From positions 151,013-215,012 of the forward strand of contig NZ_FOCV01000008.1 in assembly GCF_900110205.1 (NCBI RefSeq): a stretch of 64,000 bases of DNA. Direction: 5' to 3'. Below are positions 8,461 to 17,431 of the stretch, one piece after another. The notes under the pieces are model-generated. The model did not search any database and was not told the origin of the DNA. It saw only the letters and a list, made by a program, of their open reading frames with translations. The first letter of the stretch is position 1; every line of letters starts with the position of its first letter. Both the position numbers and the translations under genes were made by a program. This stretch comes from Rhizobium tibeticum. GTDB lineage: Bacteria > Pseudomonadota > Alphaproteobacteria > Rhizobiales > Rhizobiaceae.

Positions 8461-9462
8461 ATGACGACGAAGAAAAAACCGAAGGTCTACATCACACGGA
8501 AGCTGCCCGACGCGGTCGAGACGCGCATGCGCGAACTCTTCGATGCGGAACTGAATATCGACGATGTGCCACGCTCCAAGGCCGAGCTGATTGCCGCCGT
8601 CAAAAGCGCCGACGTGTTGGTTCCGACGGTCACCGACCGGATCGACGCAGCCCTGATCGAGGAGGCCGGGCCACAGCTGAAGCTGATCGCCAGCTTCTCG
8701 AACGGCACCGACCATATCGACGTGGAGGCTGCGGCCCGCAAGGGCATCACAGTCACGAACACGCCGAATGTGCTGACCGAGGACACTGCTGACATGACCA
8801 TGGCGCTGATCCTCGCCGTGCCGCGCCGGCTGGGCGAAGGTGCGCGCGTGCTGACCGATCAGCCAGGTGAATGGGCCGGATGGTCACCGACCTGGATGCT
8901 CGGGCGGCGCATCCATGGCAAACGCATCGGTATCGTCGGCATGGGCCGGATCGGCACCGCCGTCGCCCGCCGCGCCAAGGCCTTTGGCCTCTCGATCCAC
9001 TACCACAACCGCAAGCGGGTGAACCCGGCGACCGAAGACGAACTAGAGGCGACCTATTGGGAGAGCCTCGACCAGATGCTCGCTCGTGTCGACATCGTTT
9101 CGGTCAACTGCCCGTCGACGCCGGCGACCTTCCATCTGCTTTCGGCCCGCCGTCTGGCGCTGCTGCAGCCGACCGCCTACCTCGTCAACACTGCCCGCGG
9201 CGACGTGGTCGACGAGGCCGCGCTGATCAAGAGCCTGCGGGAGGGCAAGCTGGCGGGCGCTGGTCTCGACGTCTTCGAGAATGAGCCGGCGGTCAATCCG
9301 AAGCTCGTCAAGCTCGCAAACGAAGGTAAGGTCGTACTTCTGCCGCACATGAGTTCGGCGACGATCGAAGGCCGTATCGACATGGGCGACAAGGTGATCA
9401 TCAACATCCGCACCTTCATCGACGGACATCGCCCGCCGAACCGGGTGCTGCCCGGCCGCTAA
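8461..9462 (+). CDS. D-isomer 2-hydroxyacid dehydrogenase (glyoxylate/hydroxypyruvate reductase type)
   Basis: A 333-residue NAD(P)-dependent enzyme that reduces glyoxylate or hydroxypyruvate to glycolate or D-glycerate. The Rossmann core is plain: GIVGMGRIGTAVARRAKAFG, the VNTARGDVVDE segment that brings in the catalytic Arg, an acidic ENEP region and the catalytic His in LLPHMSSAT. Most similar in layout to GyaR/GhrB enzymes. It overlaps the convergent GNAT gene by 4 bases, so it has no separate terminator on this strand. Confidence 0.93.
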   Translation: MTTKKKPKVYITRKLPDAVETRMRELFDAELNIDDVPRSKAELIAAVKSADVLVPTVTDRIDAALIEEAGPQLKLIASFSNGTDHIDVEAAARKGITVTNTPNVLTEDTADMTMALILAVPRRLGEGARVLTDQPGEWAGWSPTWMLGRRIHGKRIGIVGMGRIGTAVARRAKAFGLSIHYHNRKRVNPATEDELEATYWESLDQMLARVDIVSVNCPSTPATFHLLSARRLALLQPTAYLVNTARGDVVDEAALIKSLREGKLAGAGLDVFENEPAVNPKLVKLANEGKVVLLPHMSSATIEGRIDMGDKVIINIRTFIDGHRPPNRVLPGR

Positions 9463-9932
9463 ACCGAGACCGGCTTACGCATCTCGATCGACGTCGTGCG
9501 TGTGAAGCCCGGATGCGCGTTTTCGGCGGTCTTCTCAAATCCCCAGCGCACGAAGACGCGATGGTTTTCGACGAGCTCAATGCGCGTCTCGAGCCTCAGC
9601 GACGCTAGCGCGCGAGACCGCGCCACCTCTTCCGCAACCGCCAGGAGCCTGCGGCCGATCCCCCGGCCCTGAGCATCCGGGGAAATCGCCAGCTTGCCGA
9701 TGTAAAGGCAATCATCCTCCGGCCGCAGGAAGACGCAGCCGCGCAGGACTTCGCCTTCCGTCGCCGCATAGACGATTTCTAAACGCGCCCTGTCGGCAAG
9801 GCTCGGGAGCGTCAGTTTCAGGGCCGAAGATGGTGGATCGATGCGATCGTTCATATAGGCGAAGGACGACAGGATCAGCGCCAGCAGCTCGTCCCACCGC
9901 TGAAAACCTTCATCGATGCGAACGATCTTCAT
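9459..9932 (-). CDS. GNAT family N-acetyltransferase
   Basis: A 157-residue protein with the GNAT fold. Motif A, the acetyl-CoA pyrophosphate-binding loop, is seen in ISPDAQGRGIGRRLLAVAEEVAR (Q-x-x-G-x-G/A pattern, about 89-111), preceded by a CLYIGKLAISPDAQ strand. The substrate is unknown. Its start codon overlaps the stop of the MoeB-like gene (ATGA at 9929-9932), indicating translational coupling in the recF - moeB-like - GNAT operon. Confidence 0.87.
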   Translation of the reverse strand: MKIVRIDEGFQRWDELLALILSSFAYMNDRIDPPSSALKLTLPSLADRARLEIVYAATEGEVLRGCVFLRPEDDCLYIGKLAISPDAQGRGIGRRLLAVAEEVARSRALASLRLETRIELVENHRVFVRWGFEKTAENAHPGFTRTTSIEMRKPVSV

Positions 9933-10753
9933 GACGCCTGGCTTTGCCTTTGGCGCCGTCGCTTGTAGCGAATCGTATCGAAGCGGGCGGCAAGCGCATC
10001 GTAGAGCAGCAGTCGGCCGATTAGCGGTTCACCGGTGCCGGTGATCAGTTTGATCGCTTCCATGGCCATCAGCGTGCCGATCACGCCGGTCAGCGCGCCA
10101 ATGATGCCGGTTTCCGCACAGGCCGGGATCAGGCCAGCCGGTGGTTTCTCGGGAAAGAGATCGCGATAGGTCGGGTTGGGTGTGCCATCCTCCGCCGTCT
10201 CGTAGGGCTTCAGCACTGTGATGGAGCCATCGAAGCGGCCGACGGCGCCCGTCACCAACGGGATTTGCGCCGTCTCGGCGGTATCGGCTGCGGTATAGCG
10301 GGTATCGAAATTGTCGGAGCCATCGATCAGGAGGTCGAAACCCGAGAGGTGACGGCGGGCCGTGTCCGGCGAAAAGCGCTCCTCGAAGCGAATCACATTG
10401 ACGTGCGGGTTCAATCTGGCGATTGCAAAGGCCGCACTTTCCGTCTTCAGCTCGCCGATCGTGCCGGAATCGTGGATCACCTGCCGCTGCAGGTTGGAAA
10501 GCGAAACGCGGTCGTCATCGGCAATGCCGAGCGTGCCGACGCCCGCGGCCGCGAGATATTGCAGGACCGGCGCGCCCAGCCCGCCGGCCCCGATCACCAG
10601 CACGCGCGCGGCCTTCAGCTTCTGCTGACCAGCACCGCCGATCTCGGGAAGCAGGATATGACGCTGATATCGCGCGATTTCTTCCGGGCTCAGGGGTTCC
10701 ATGGGCGCGATGCTACCACGGCCTTTGGTTGTGGGGGAAGCGGCATCGCTCAC
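9929..10753 (-). CDS. HesA/MoeB/ThiF family adenylyltransferase (MoeB-like)
   Basis: A 274-residue E1-like protein expected to adenylate the C-terminal Gly-Gly of a MoaD- or ThiS-like sulphur carrier. It shows the ATP-binding loop VLVIGAGGLGAPVLQYLAAAGVG (about 50-72), the DDDRVSLSNLQRQ acidic/arginine segment and a PACAETGIIGALTG region with a possible catalytic Cys. The two CxxC pairs that bind zinc in E. coli MoeB are not visible, and the usual C-terminal CxxC end is absent. Start and stop both overlap neighbours by 4 bases (recF upstream, GNAT downstream). MoeB is the likely role; ThiF or another carrier system is possible. Confidence 0.88.
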   Translation of the reverse strand: MSDAASPTTKGRGSIAPMEPLSPEEIARYQRHILLPEIGGAGQQKLKAARVLVIGAGGLGAPVLQYLAAAGVGTLGIADDDRVSLSNLQRQVIHDSGTIGELKTESAAFAIARLNPHVNVIRFEERFSPDTARRHLSGFDLLIDGSDNFDTRYTAADTAETAQIPLVTGAVGRFDGSITVLKPYETAEDGTPNPTYRDLFPEKPPAGLIPACAETGIIGALTGVIGTLMAMEAIKLITGTGEPLIGRLLLYDALAARFDTIRYKRRRQRQSQAS

Positions 10754-11874
10754 TCGAAAACCCTTCCGTCGGCAACGGTGAAGAATTGCGCGCGCTCACC
10801 GAGCGCGGAGAACATGGCGCGGTCCGTACCCGTCATGAAGGCCTGACCACCCAGCGCGTCGATGAGGTCGAAAAGGGCGGCACGCCTGCCTTCGTCAAGA
10901 TGCGCGGCGATCTCATCGAGCAGTAGGATCGGCGCGTGGCCGGTGAGATTGGCGACCAGCCGGGCATGGGCAAGGATCAGTCCGACCAGCAACGCCTTCT
11001 GCTCGCCCGTCGAACAGCGCGCTGCTTCCATCTGCTTTTGCCGGTGGCGGACGATGAGATCGGCGCGATGCGGACCGACGAGCGTACGGCCGGCCGCGGC
11101 ATCGCGATAGCGGCTTTCGGCAAGCACGGCGGTGTACTCGTCCTCGAGATCGACAGCGGGGCGCGAGAACTGGCCGTCCATAAAGCCAGCGAGTTCGAGC
11201 ACGGCAGCCGGAAACGGCGCCGTATCGTGCGTTTCCTCGATGAGCCGGGCGAGGAGGCCGAGCATTTCCTGGCGCGCCATTGCCATGGCAATGCCAAGAC
11301 TCGCCATCTGCTGCTCGATGCCGGAAAGCCAAGCGGGATCGAAGCGGCGCTCGTCGAGCAGCTTGTTGCGGCTGCGCATGGCGCGCTCGAAATCGCTGGC
11401 GCGGCGACCATGAGCCGGATCAAGCGAGAGCACGAGCCGGTCGAGAAAACGACGGCGCTCGGACGAGCCACCGGTGAAGAGGCCATCCATCGACGGCGTC
11501 AGCCACAGGAGGCGCAGATGATCGGTCAGTTCATCGACCGATTTCGCCGGCGTGGCATTGATGCGCAAACGCCGCGAGGCACTATCATCGGTGGTGTCGA
11601 CGCCGGTGCCGATCTCCACCTCGCCCTCCATGCCGTCGAGCTCAGCGAAGATCGCAAACCCGCCGCTCGCACCGACGCGAGTGATATCGCCATAGGTGGC
11701 GCGGCGCAAACCGCGGCCCGGCGACAGCAGGGAAACGGCTTCCATCAGATTGGTCTTGCCGGCACCATTATCTCCTGTCAGCACCACATGCCGACCGTCG
11801 AGCGACAGCGAGACTGACGCGTAGTTGCGAAAGTCGGTCAGCTTTAGACGGGACAGGGAGACCTTGTGCGGCAT
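10750..11874 (-). CDS. recF: DNA replication and repair protein RecF
   Basis: A 374-residue SMC-like ATPase that loads RecA at single-strand gaps with RecO/RecR. Seen: LKLTDFRNYAS near the N-terminus, Walker A GDNGAGKT (34-41), the signature helix STGEQKALLVGLILAHARL, and Walker B ILLLDEIAAHLD. The open frame extends upstream to 12087 but only ATG 11874 begins the conserved protein. In many bacteria recF sits with dnaN and gyrB; here, as in other Rhizobiales, it is instead linked to a moeB-like gene, overlapping it by 4 bases. Confidence 0.96.
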   Translation of the reverse strand: MPHKVSLSRLKLTDFRNYASVSLSLDGRHVVLTGDNGAGKTNLMEAVSLLSPGRGLRRATYGDITRVGASGGFAIFAELDGMEGEVEIGTGVDTTDDSASRRLRINATPAKSVDELTDHLRLLWLTPSMDGLFTGGSSERRRFLDRLVLSLDPAHGRRASDFERAMRSRNKLLDERRFDPAWLSGIEQQMASLGIAMAMARQEMLGLLARLIEETHDTAPFPAAVLELAGFMDGQFSRPAVDLEDEYTAVLAESRYRDAAAGRTLVGPHRADLIVRHRQKQMEAARCSTGEQKALLVGLILAHARLVANLTGHAPILLLDEIAAHLDEGRRAALFDLIDALGGQAFMTGTDRAMFSALGERAQFFTVADGRVFE

Positions 11875-12065
11875 TCGATATCCGGATTCGTGGTGCCCGA
11901 GAGCTAAGCGCAACGAGGGCGGATGGCAAGGGTGAGAGGCGCGATAGGGACACCAGGACGCGCATGCGTACACCTGGACTTGCCATCGACGCGATAAAAA
12001 CGGCGGAAGCTGGCACCGATCGCAGGAGGATCGTATGATATAGCCGAGACCGGGGGGCGAGTAGG

Positions 12066-12779
12066 ATGCGACGCTTGACGAAAACACAGATAGCGATAGG
12101 CGGTGTGGCGGCCATGTTGGTTGCGTATCTGCTTGTCGCTTATTTCTTCATTCCGGAAATATGGATTCATCGCGACGCCGGCCGCATTGGGGAATTTGGC
12201 CCAATGGTCACAACCACCGAACAGGACATTCCTGGCGACCCGATCAATGTTGGGCTTGTTGGCTCGAAGGAGGACGTGCTCCGGGCATTCGCATCGGCCG
12301 GATGGGATCCAGCCGACAAGATTACGCTACGTACATCGGCCGAAATCGGCTTGAGCGTCATGCTCGATCGACCCGACCTCGACGCTCCGGTCAGCGCCTT
12401 GCTGTTTGAGGGGCGCAAGCAGGATCTGGCGTTTGAAAAGGCAGTGGGCAAGAGCGCCGACGAGCGCCACCATGTACGTTTTTGGCTAACTAGGAGCACC
12501 GGTGCGGACGGGCGTCCGCTGTGGCTCGGCTCGGCGAGTTTTGATCGTGGTGTCGGCTTCAGCCACGACACCGGCCAAATCACCCATCACATCGCGCCCG
12601 ATGTCGACGCTGAGCGGGGTCTGATCATCGGCGATCTTCAGAAGGCCGGACAACTGTCGTCGACTTACGAGATCCCCGGCATCGGCGCCACGAAGACCGG
12701 CCGCAATGGGGGCGGCGATCCCTATTTCAGCGATGGGAAAGCAATGATCGGAGTGCTGCGCGGCCTCGCCACTCCTTAA
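12066..12779 (+). CDS. LssY C-terminal domain protein, membrane anchored
   Basis: A 237-residue protein with one N-terminal membrane helix (about 9-31) and the rest predicted periplasmic. The soluble part matches the LssY C-terminal domain: GDPINVGLVGSKEDVL, FEGRKQDLAFEKAVG, HHVRFWLTR, PLWLGSASFDRGVG and ITHHIAPDVDAERG are the conserved blocks. LssY-like proteins are linked to type I secretion loci and PAP2-phosphatase fusions, and their biochemical role is unsettled. ATG 12066 was chosen; a GGGGGGCGAGTAGG stretch precedes it. Divergent from recF. Confidence 0.82.
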   Translation: MRRLTKTQIAIGGVAAMLVAYLLVAYFFIPEIWIHRDAGRIGEFGPMVTTTEQDIPGDPINVGLVGSKEDVLRAFASAGWDPADKITLRTSAEIGLSVMLDRPDLDAPVSALLFEGRKQDLAFEKAVGKSADERHHVRFWLTRSTGADGRPLWLGSASFDRGVGFSHDTGQITHHIAPDVDAERGLIIGDLQKAGQLSSTYEIPGIGATKTGRNGGGDPYFSDGKAMIGVLRGLATP

Positions 12780-12878
12780 CGCCGGCTTCGCTTCACGTAT
12801 CTTCATCGTTCCCGATTTGCGGTTCCACACCGCGTCGAATCGGTGAAAGATACGGACCGAATCACGAGAGGTGGGCCG

Positions 12879-13715
12879 TTGAAGATAGCCGCAGCACAGA
12901 CCATCGTTTCGCCTGACATTGCCGCGAACGGCAGCGCAATCCGGAGCATGATTGCGGCCGCGGCTGCCAATGGCGCGCGGGTCGTCAACTTCTGCGAAGG
13001 CGCGCTTTCGGGATATTCGAAATTGCAGATGATGCATCCCGACGATTGGGCCGGTTTCGATTGGCCGCAGCAGGAGGCCGAGCTTCGTACAATCGCCAGT
13101 CTCTGCGGCGAGCTTCGCATCTTCGCGGTGATCGGCGGAGCGCACCGGCTATCCGAGGGTTACCCGCCGCACAACAGCCTCTATGTGTTTTCCGATACCG
13201 GGGCGCTGCTGACCCGCTACGACAAGAGGTTTTTGTCGAACAGCGAGCTTGGCGGCTGGTACTCGCCCGGCACCGCGCCGATCACCTTCGACGTCGACGG
13301 CTATCGTTTCGGCTGCGCGATCTGCATCGAATCGCAGTTTCCGGAGATCTTCGGGGAATATGAGAGGCTTGGCGTCGATGCTGTGCTCTTTTCCTCATAC
13401 GGCACTCCCGATTATTTCCAGATTGCGCTGCGCGCGCATGCGGGACTGAACTGCATCTGGATCGGCGCTGCAACGCCGGTGCAGAAGGCCACAAAGGGGC
13501 CGGCCGGCATTATCGGCCCGGATGGAAACTGGGTGACGCAATGTCCAGCGGCTCCCGAACCAAGCCTGGCAACCGCGGTGCTAGATCGCGACGACCCAGT
13601 CTATGACATTCCGCTGCAGAAGGCCCGGCCGTGGCGACTGAAGGCCCGACAGGGTGACATCTATCGCGAGAAGATGGTCGATAACCCCAGAAGCGAAAAC
13701 AGAAGCGATTATTGA
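12879..13715 (+). CDS. Carbon-nitrogen hydrolase (nitrilase superfamily)
   Basis: A 278-residue cytosolic hydrolase with the nitrilase Glu-Lys-Cys triad: Glu in VVNFCEGALSGY, Lys in LLTRYDKRFL and Cys in FGCAICIESQFPE. Members cleave amides, nitriles or carbamoyl groups; the substrate is not evident. A GTG at 12843 gives 12 more residues, but TTG 12879 (product begins MKIAAAQ, the usual family start) has GAGAGGTGG directly upstream and is preferred. The following globin-type reading frame overlaps its 3' end only in non-coding register. Confidence 0.88.
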   Translation: MKIAAAQTIVSPDIAANGSAIRSMIAAAAANGARVVNFCEGALSGYSKLQMMHPDDWAGFDWPQQEAELRTIASLCGELRIFAVIGGAHRLSEGYPPHNSLYVFSDTGALLTRYDKRFLSNSELGGWYSPGTAPITFDVDGYRFGCAICIESQFPEIFGEYERLGVDAVLFSSYGTPDYFQIALRAHAGLNCIWIGAATPVQKATKGPAGIIGPDGNWVTQCPAAPEPSLATAVLDRDDPVYDIPLQKARPWRLKARQGDIYREKMVDNPRSENRSDY

Positions 13716-13875
13716 GGCGCAATGCTGCCCTGGGTCGCAGCGGCTTCATCTTGCGGCGTTGACAGCCTATATGAGAACGGTCGCCGATTGCGACGTGCCG
13801 GAGTTGACGATGGATACGGAAATACTGGGCCGCGCGATGCATGTGGCCGCCATTCGCGAGCGCGCTGAAGCCTAA

Positions 13876-14277
13876 ATGAAGGCGATGGGGATCGACGAGG
13901 CGTTCATCGATCGACTGGTCGAGACGTTCTACGGTCGCGTGCTCCAGCATCCGGCGCTCGGACCGGTGTTCGACGCCCGCCTCTCCGGTCGCTGGCCCGA
14001 GCATATGCGGAAGATGAAGAGCTTCTGGTCATCAGTCGCCTTCCGCAGCGGCGCCTATGGCGGAAAGCCGGTACAGGCGCATACAGGCGTCGCGAACATG
14101 TCGCCCGATCTCTTCCCGCAATGGCTGGCGCTGTTTTCGGAGACGCTCAGTGATATCGCCCCGAACCCGGAAGCCAAGGCCTGGTTCATGGCGACCGCCG
14201 AACGCATTGCCAAGAGCCTGACGCTGTCGCTCTTCTACAATCCGGCGCTCGACGATCCGATGCGCAAGCCGGCCTAA
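13876..14277 (+). CDS. Group III truncated haemoglobin (possibly N-terminally shortened by a stop)
   Basis: A 133-residue 2-over-2 globin: GIDEAFIDRLVETFYGRVLQHPALGPVFDARL is the B/E-helix region and HMRKMKSFWSSVAFRSGAYGG the region before the proximal-His helix; the protein ends LTLSLFYNPALDDP. These haemoproteins bind O2 or NO. ATG 13876 lies immediately after an in-frame TAA (13873-13875) and lacks a clear ribosome-binding site. The same frame upstream is open back to ATG 13810, which has GGAG 7-10 bases before it and encodes a plausible globin pre-A region ending RERAEA. Either the gene begins at 13876, perhaps translated by termination-reinitiation, or a nonsense mutation has split it. 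Confidence 0.82.
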   Translation: MKAMGIDEAFIDRLVETFYGRVLQHPALGPVFDARLSGRWPEHMRKMKSFWSSVAFRSGAYGGKPVQAHTGVANMSPDLFPQWLALFSETLSDIAPNPEAKAWFMATAERIAKSLTLSLFYNPALDDPMRKPA

Positions 14278-14283
14278 GCTATT

Positions 14284-14805
14284 TCAAGCAACCCGCTTGT
14301 AGAAAAGCGTGGTGTCGCAGAGGCCGCCTTGCGGCCACAGCGCGTAGTCCGGGATCACACCGACCCGCTCCCAGCCAAGCCGTGGATAGATCGCCTCGGC
14401 GTCGCTGCCGGTTGCCGTGTCGAGCACCAGGATCATCTTGCCGCGGGCGGCAGCTTCGCGCTCGGCGGCATCCATCAGCAACCGCGCTAGCCCCTTGCCG
14501 CGAGCCGAGCGATGCACCAGCAACTTCTTCAGATCGCCGCGATGCGGCTGGTTCGGCATCTGCGCCGCGCCGACCTGCACAGTACCGACGGCCCGACCGT
14601 CAATCTCGGCCACGAGAAGCAGCGTTGCGCCAGATGCGACGGCATCGGCGACGACCTGCCAGTAGGGCGCGGCATCGGCATTGCCATAGGGCTGCATGAA
14701 GCCGACCGATGCGCCACCATTCACGCAATCGGTCAGCACCTCGCAAAGGTCGGGAATTGCCGCGCGGGCTTCTGCGGCGTCGAGAAGGCGGATCGTGGCT
14801 ATCAT
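14284..14805 (-). CDS. GNAT family N-acetyltransferase
   Basis: A 173-residue acetyltransferase. Motif A is clear: KKLLVHRSARGKGLARLLMDAAE (R-x-x-G-x-G/A loop), followed by KMILVLDTATGSDAEAIYPRLGWERVG. Two ATGs in tandem (14808, 14805) follow AGGAGAGA; the second has the better spacing. It is the second gene after an XRE-cupin regulator, 19 bases downstream of it, so the regulator probably controls it, and the pair may respond to and acetylate an amine-like compound. That is a guess from the family pairing. Confidence 0.88.
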   Translation of the reverse strand: MIATIRLLDAAEARAAIPDLCEVLTDCVNGGASVGFMQPYGNADAAPYWQVVADAVASGATLLLVAEIDGRAVGTVQVGAAQMPNQPHRGDLKKLLVHRSARGKGLARLLMDAAEREAAARGKMILVLDTATGSDAEAIYPRLGWERVGVIPDYALWPQGGLCDTTLFYKRVA

Positions 14806-14824
14806 CATTCTCTCCTGAAGTGAA

Positions 14825-15394
14825 TTAGTGGCCGCGACGGTCGAGCACGACGCAGTAGCGAGCGGGTATGTTGCCGGGGTTGTGAAAACGGTGACCCTCG
14901 CTGACGGGCATGAACAGACAGTCACCAGGCAGGAGTCGGTGGACCGTGTCGCCCGTCGTCATCTCCATCTCGCCGTCGAAAAGCCAGATATGCTGGGTCA
15001 TGCCGTTGCTTGCCGCATGCGGAGGGAAACTGACGCGGGCACCGGCCGGGAATTCGACGTCGACGATATCGACATCCGAGGCAGTTCCGGGCGGTGAGAC
15101 GGAGCGGCGCATGTAACCCGTCTCCGGATCCCGCCAGACCTGCTGATCGTGCCGGCGCGAAAGCGGCGAGACCTCGCCCTCCTCGGCAAAGAAGGCCGAG
15201 AGCGAGAGGCCGAGCGCTGCACAAACCCTGGCAAGCAGCGACGCTGTCGGGCTCGCTTCGCCACGCTCGATCCGCGAAATCATAGCCCGGCTGACGCCGG
15301 AGGCGTCGGCAAGATCATCCAGCGTCAAATTCTTCTCGATCCGGAGCTTGCGGATGCGAAGGCCAATCGCCGTCTCCAGTGCCTGTTCCATCAT
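14825..15394 (-). CDS. XRE family regulator with C-terminal cupin sensor domain
   Basis: A 189-residue one-component regulator. N-terminal helix-turn-helix of the 434-Cro type (about 11-65, LDDLADASGVSRAMISRIERGEASPT), then a cupin barrel (about 105-185) with GDCLFMPVSEGHRFHN, a typical ligand- or metal-binding half. E. coli SutR and PuuR have this layout. It heads a two-gene operon with a GNAT enzyme. A near-perfect 16-bp palindrome (15407-15422) just upstream of its start is the obvious candidate for autoregulation. Start is ATG 15394 or the adjacent ATG 15391. Confidence 0.9.
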   Translation of the reverse strand: MMEQALETAIGLRIRKLRIEKNLTLDDLADASGVSRAMISRIERGEASPTASLLARVCAALGLSLSAFFAEEGEVSPLSRRHDQQVWRDPETGYMRRSVSPPGTASDVDIVDVEFPAGARVSFPPHAASNGMTQHIWLFDGEMEMTTGDTVHRLLPGDCLFMPVSEGHRFHNPGNIPARYCVVLDRRGH

Positions 15395-15406
15395 CCGATC
15401 CTATAA

Positions 15407-15422
15407 TTCTACTATAATAGAA
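15407..15422. promoter_or_regulatory. Palindromic operator candidate of the XRE-cupin operon
   Basis: TTCTACTATAATAGAA is an inverted repeat with two mismatched centre positions (TTCTA...TAGAA arms). It lies 13 bases upstream of the regulator's start and overlaps TATAAT-like sequence (ACTATAAT), so a bound protein would block a promoter here. The assignment to this regulator is inference from position. Confidence 0.5.
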
Positions 15423-15533
15423 ACTGCACACTCTGGTGATGGAATCAAGCGCTATGTTTAGGCCTATGAAAGAGCGATTTATCGTAAACGAATCCCTGCT
15501 TTTCCGCTTTGCGGCAAGGGGCGGCGCTGCTAT

Positions 15534-17366
15534 ATGGCGCGCATGAGCACCAATCCAACGACTCCGCTTTCCCATATCCGCAACTTCTCGATCGTGGCCC
15601 ATATCGACCACGGCAAATCGACGCTTGCTGACCGCCTGATCCAATCGACCGGCGGGCTGGCCGAGCGCGAGATGTCCGAGCAGGTGCTTGACAACATGGA
15701 TATCGAGCGCGAGCGCGGCATCACCATCAAGGCCCAGACGGTGCGCCTGCACTACATGGCCAAGGACGGCGAGACCTATATCCTGAACCTGATCGACACG
15801 CCCGGGCACGTCGACTTCGCCTATGAAGTCTCACGCTCGCTCTCGGCCTGCGAAGGTTCGCTGCTCGTCGTTGACGCTAGCCAAGGCGTCGAGGCTCAGA
15901 CGCTTGCCAATGTCTACCAGGCGATCGACAACAACCACGAGCTGGTCACCGTTCTCAACAAGATCGACCTACCGGCGGCCGAGCCCGACCGCATCAAGGA
16001 GCAGATCGAGGAAGTGATCGGTATCGATGCGTCCGAAGCGGTGCTGATTTCGGCGAAGACCGGCCTCGGCATTCCCGATGTTCTGGAAGCGATCGTGCAG
16101 AGGCTGCCGGCGCCGAAGAGCCCGGGAGGCGAAAAGGCACCGCTGAAGGCATTGCTCGTCGATAGCTGGTACGACACCTATCTTGGCGTCATGGTTCTTG
16201 TGCGCGTCATCGACGGCGTGCTGACCAAGGGTCAGACGATCCGCATGATGGGTACGGACGCCAAGTACCAGGTGGAGCGCGTTGGCGTGCTGACGCCGAA
16301 GATGGTCAATGCCGACAGCCTCGGCCCCGGCGAGATCGGCTTCATCACAGCTTCGATCAAGGAAGTCGCCGATACCCGCGTCGGCGATACGATCACCGAG
16401 GACAAGCGCCCGACGGCGCAGGCCCTGCCCGGCTTCAAGCCGGCGCAGCCGGTGGTTTTCTGCGGCCTCTTCCCGGTCGACGCGGCCGATTTTGAAGATC
16501 TGCGCGCTGCGATGGGCAAGCTCCGCCTAAATGACGCCTCCTTCTCCTTCGAGATGGAATCGTCAGCCGCCCTCGGCTTCGGCTTCCGCTGCGGCTTCCT
16601 CGGGCTGCTGCATCTCGAAATCATCCAGGAACGTCTGGAGCGTGAGTTCAACCTCGATCTGATCGCGACGGCGCCTTCGGTCGTCTACCAGCTGACGATG
16701 ACTGACGGTAGCGAGCGCGAACTGCACAACCCGGCCGACATGCCCGATGTCGTCAAGATCGACGAGATCCGCGAGCCCTGGATCAAGGCGACGATCATGA
16801 CGCCGGACGACTATCTCGGCGGCATCCTCAAGCTCTGCCAGGACCGCCGCGGTATCCAGACCGAACTCACCTATGTCGGTACCCGCGCGATGGTCACCTA
16901 CGAACTGCCGCTGAATGAAGTCGTCTTCGATTTCTATGACCGGCTGAAGTCGATTTCGAAGGGTTACGCCTCCTTCGACTATCACCTCGAAGGCTACCGC
17001 GCCGGCAACCTCGTGAAGATGTCGATCCTCGTCAATGGCGAGCCGGTCGATGCGCTGTCGATGCTGGTACACCGCGCCGCCGCCGAGAAGCGTGGCCGCG
17101 ACATGTGCGAGCGGCTGAAGGAACTAATCCCGAAGCACATGTTCAAGATCCCGATCCAGGCCGCGATCGGCGGCAACGTCATTGCCCGCGAGACCATCTC
17201 GGCGCTGCGCAAGGACGTGACGGCGAAGTGCTACGGCGGCGACGCCACCCGTAAGCGCAAACTTCTGGACAAGCAGAAGGAAGGCAAGAAACGCATGCGC
17301 CAGTTCGGCAAGGTGGAGATTCCGCAGGAAGCCTTCATCGCCGCACTCAAGATGGGCGACGAGTAA
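15534..17366 (+). CDS. lepA: Elongation factor 4 (LepA), ribosomal back-translocase GTPase
   Basis: A 610-residue translational GTPase. G-domain motifs: AHIDHGKST (G1), DTPGHVDF (G3), NKIDLP (G4). The LepA-specific C-terminal region is present and ends with [37 protein letters not shown]. It acts on the ribosome at the inner face of the cytosol and is highly conserved. ATG 15534 (MARMSTN) and ATG 15543 are both possible starts. It stands alone between the XRE-cupin operon (divergent) and the GFA gene (convergent). Confidence 0.97.
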   Translation: MARMSTNPTTPLSHIRNFSIVAHIDHGKSTLADRLIQSTGGLAEREMSEQVLDNMDIERERGITIKAQTVRLHYMAKDGETYILNLIDTPGHVDFAYEVSRSLSACEGSLLVVDASQGVEAQTLANVYQAIDNNHELVTVLNKIDLPAAEPDRIKEQIEEVIGIDASEAVLISAKTGLGIPDVLEAIVQRLPAPKSPGGEKAPLKALLVDSWYDTYLGVMVLVRVIDGVLTKGQTIRMMGTDAKYQVERVGVLTPKMVNADSLGPGEIGFITASIKEVADTRVGDTITEDKRPTAQALPGFKPAQPVVFCGLFPVDAADFEDLRAAMGKLRLNDASFSFEMESSAALGFGFRCGFLGLLHLEIIQERLEREFNLDLIATAPSVVYQLTMTDGSERELHNPADMPDVVKIDEIREPWIKATIMTPDDYLGGILKLCQDRRGIQTELTYVGTRAMVTYELPLNEVVFDFYDRLKSISKGYASFDYHLEGYRAGNLVKMSILVNGEPVDALSMLVHRAAAEKRGRDMCERLKELIPKHMFKIPIQAAIGGNVIARETISALRKDVTAKCYGGDATRKRKLLDKQKEGKKRMRQFGKVEIPQEAFIAALKMGDE

Positions 17367-17377
17367 AGCATCATTTT

Positions 17378-17409
17378 AGCCCGGCCGGCACGCGACGCAT
17401 GGCCGGGCT
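17378..17409. terminator. GC-rich hairpin between lepA and the convergent GFA gene
   Basis: Stem AGCCCGGCC (17378-17386) / GGCCGGGCT (17401-17409) with a 14-base loop and no clear T tract on either side. It could end both transcripts weakly. Confidence 0.45.
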
Positions 17410-17431
17410 GCTGTCTGGATACCGCTCTGCT

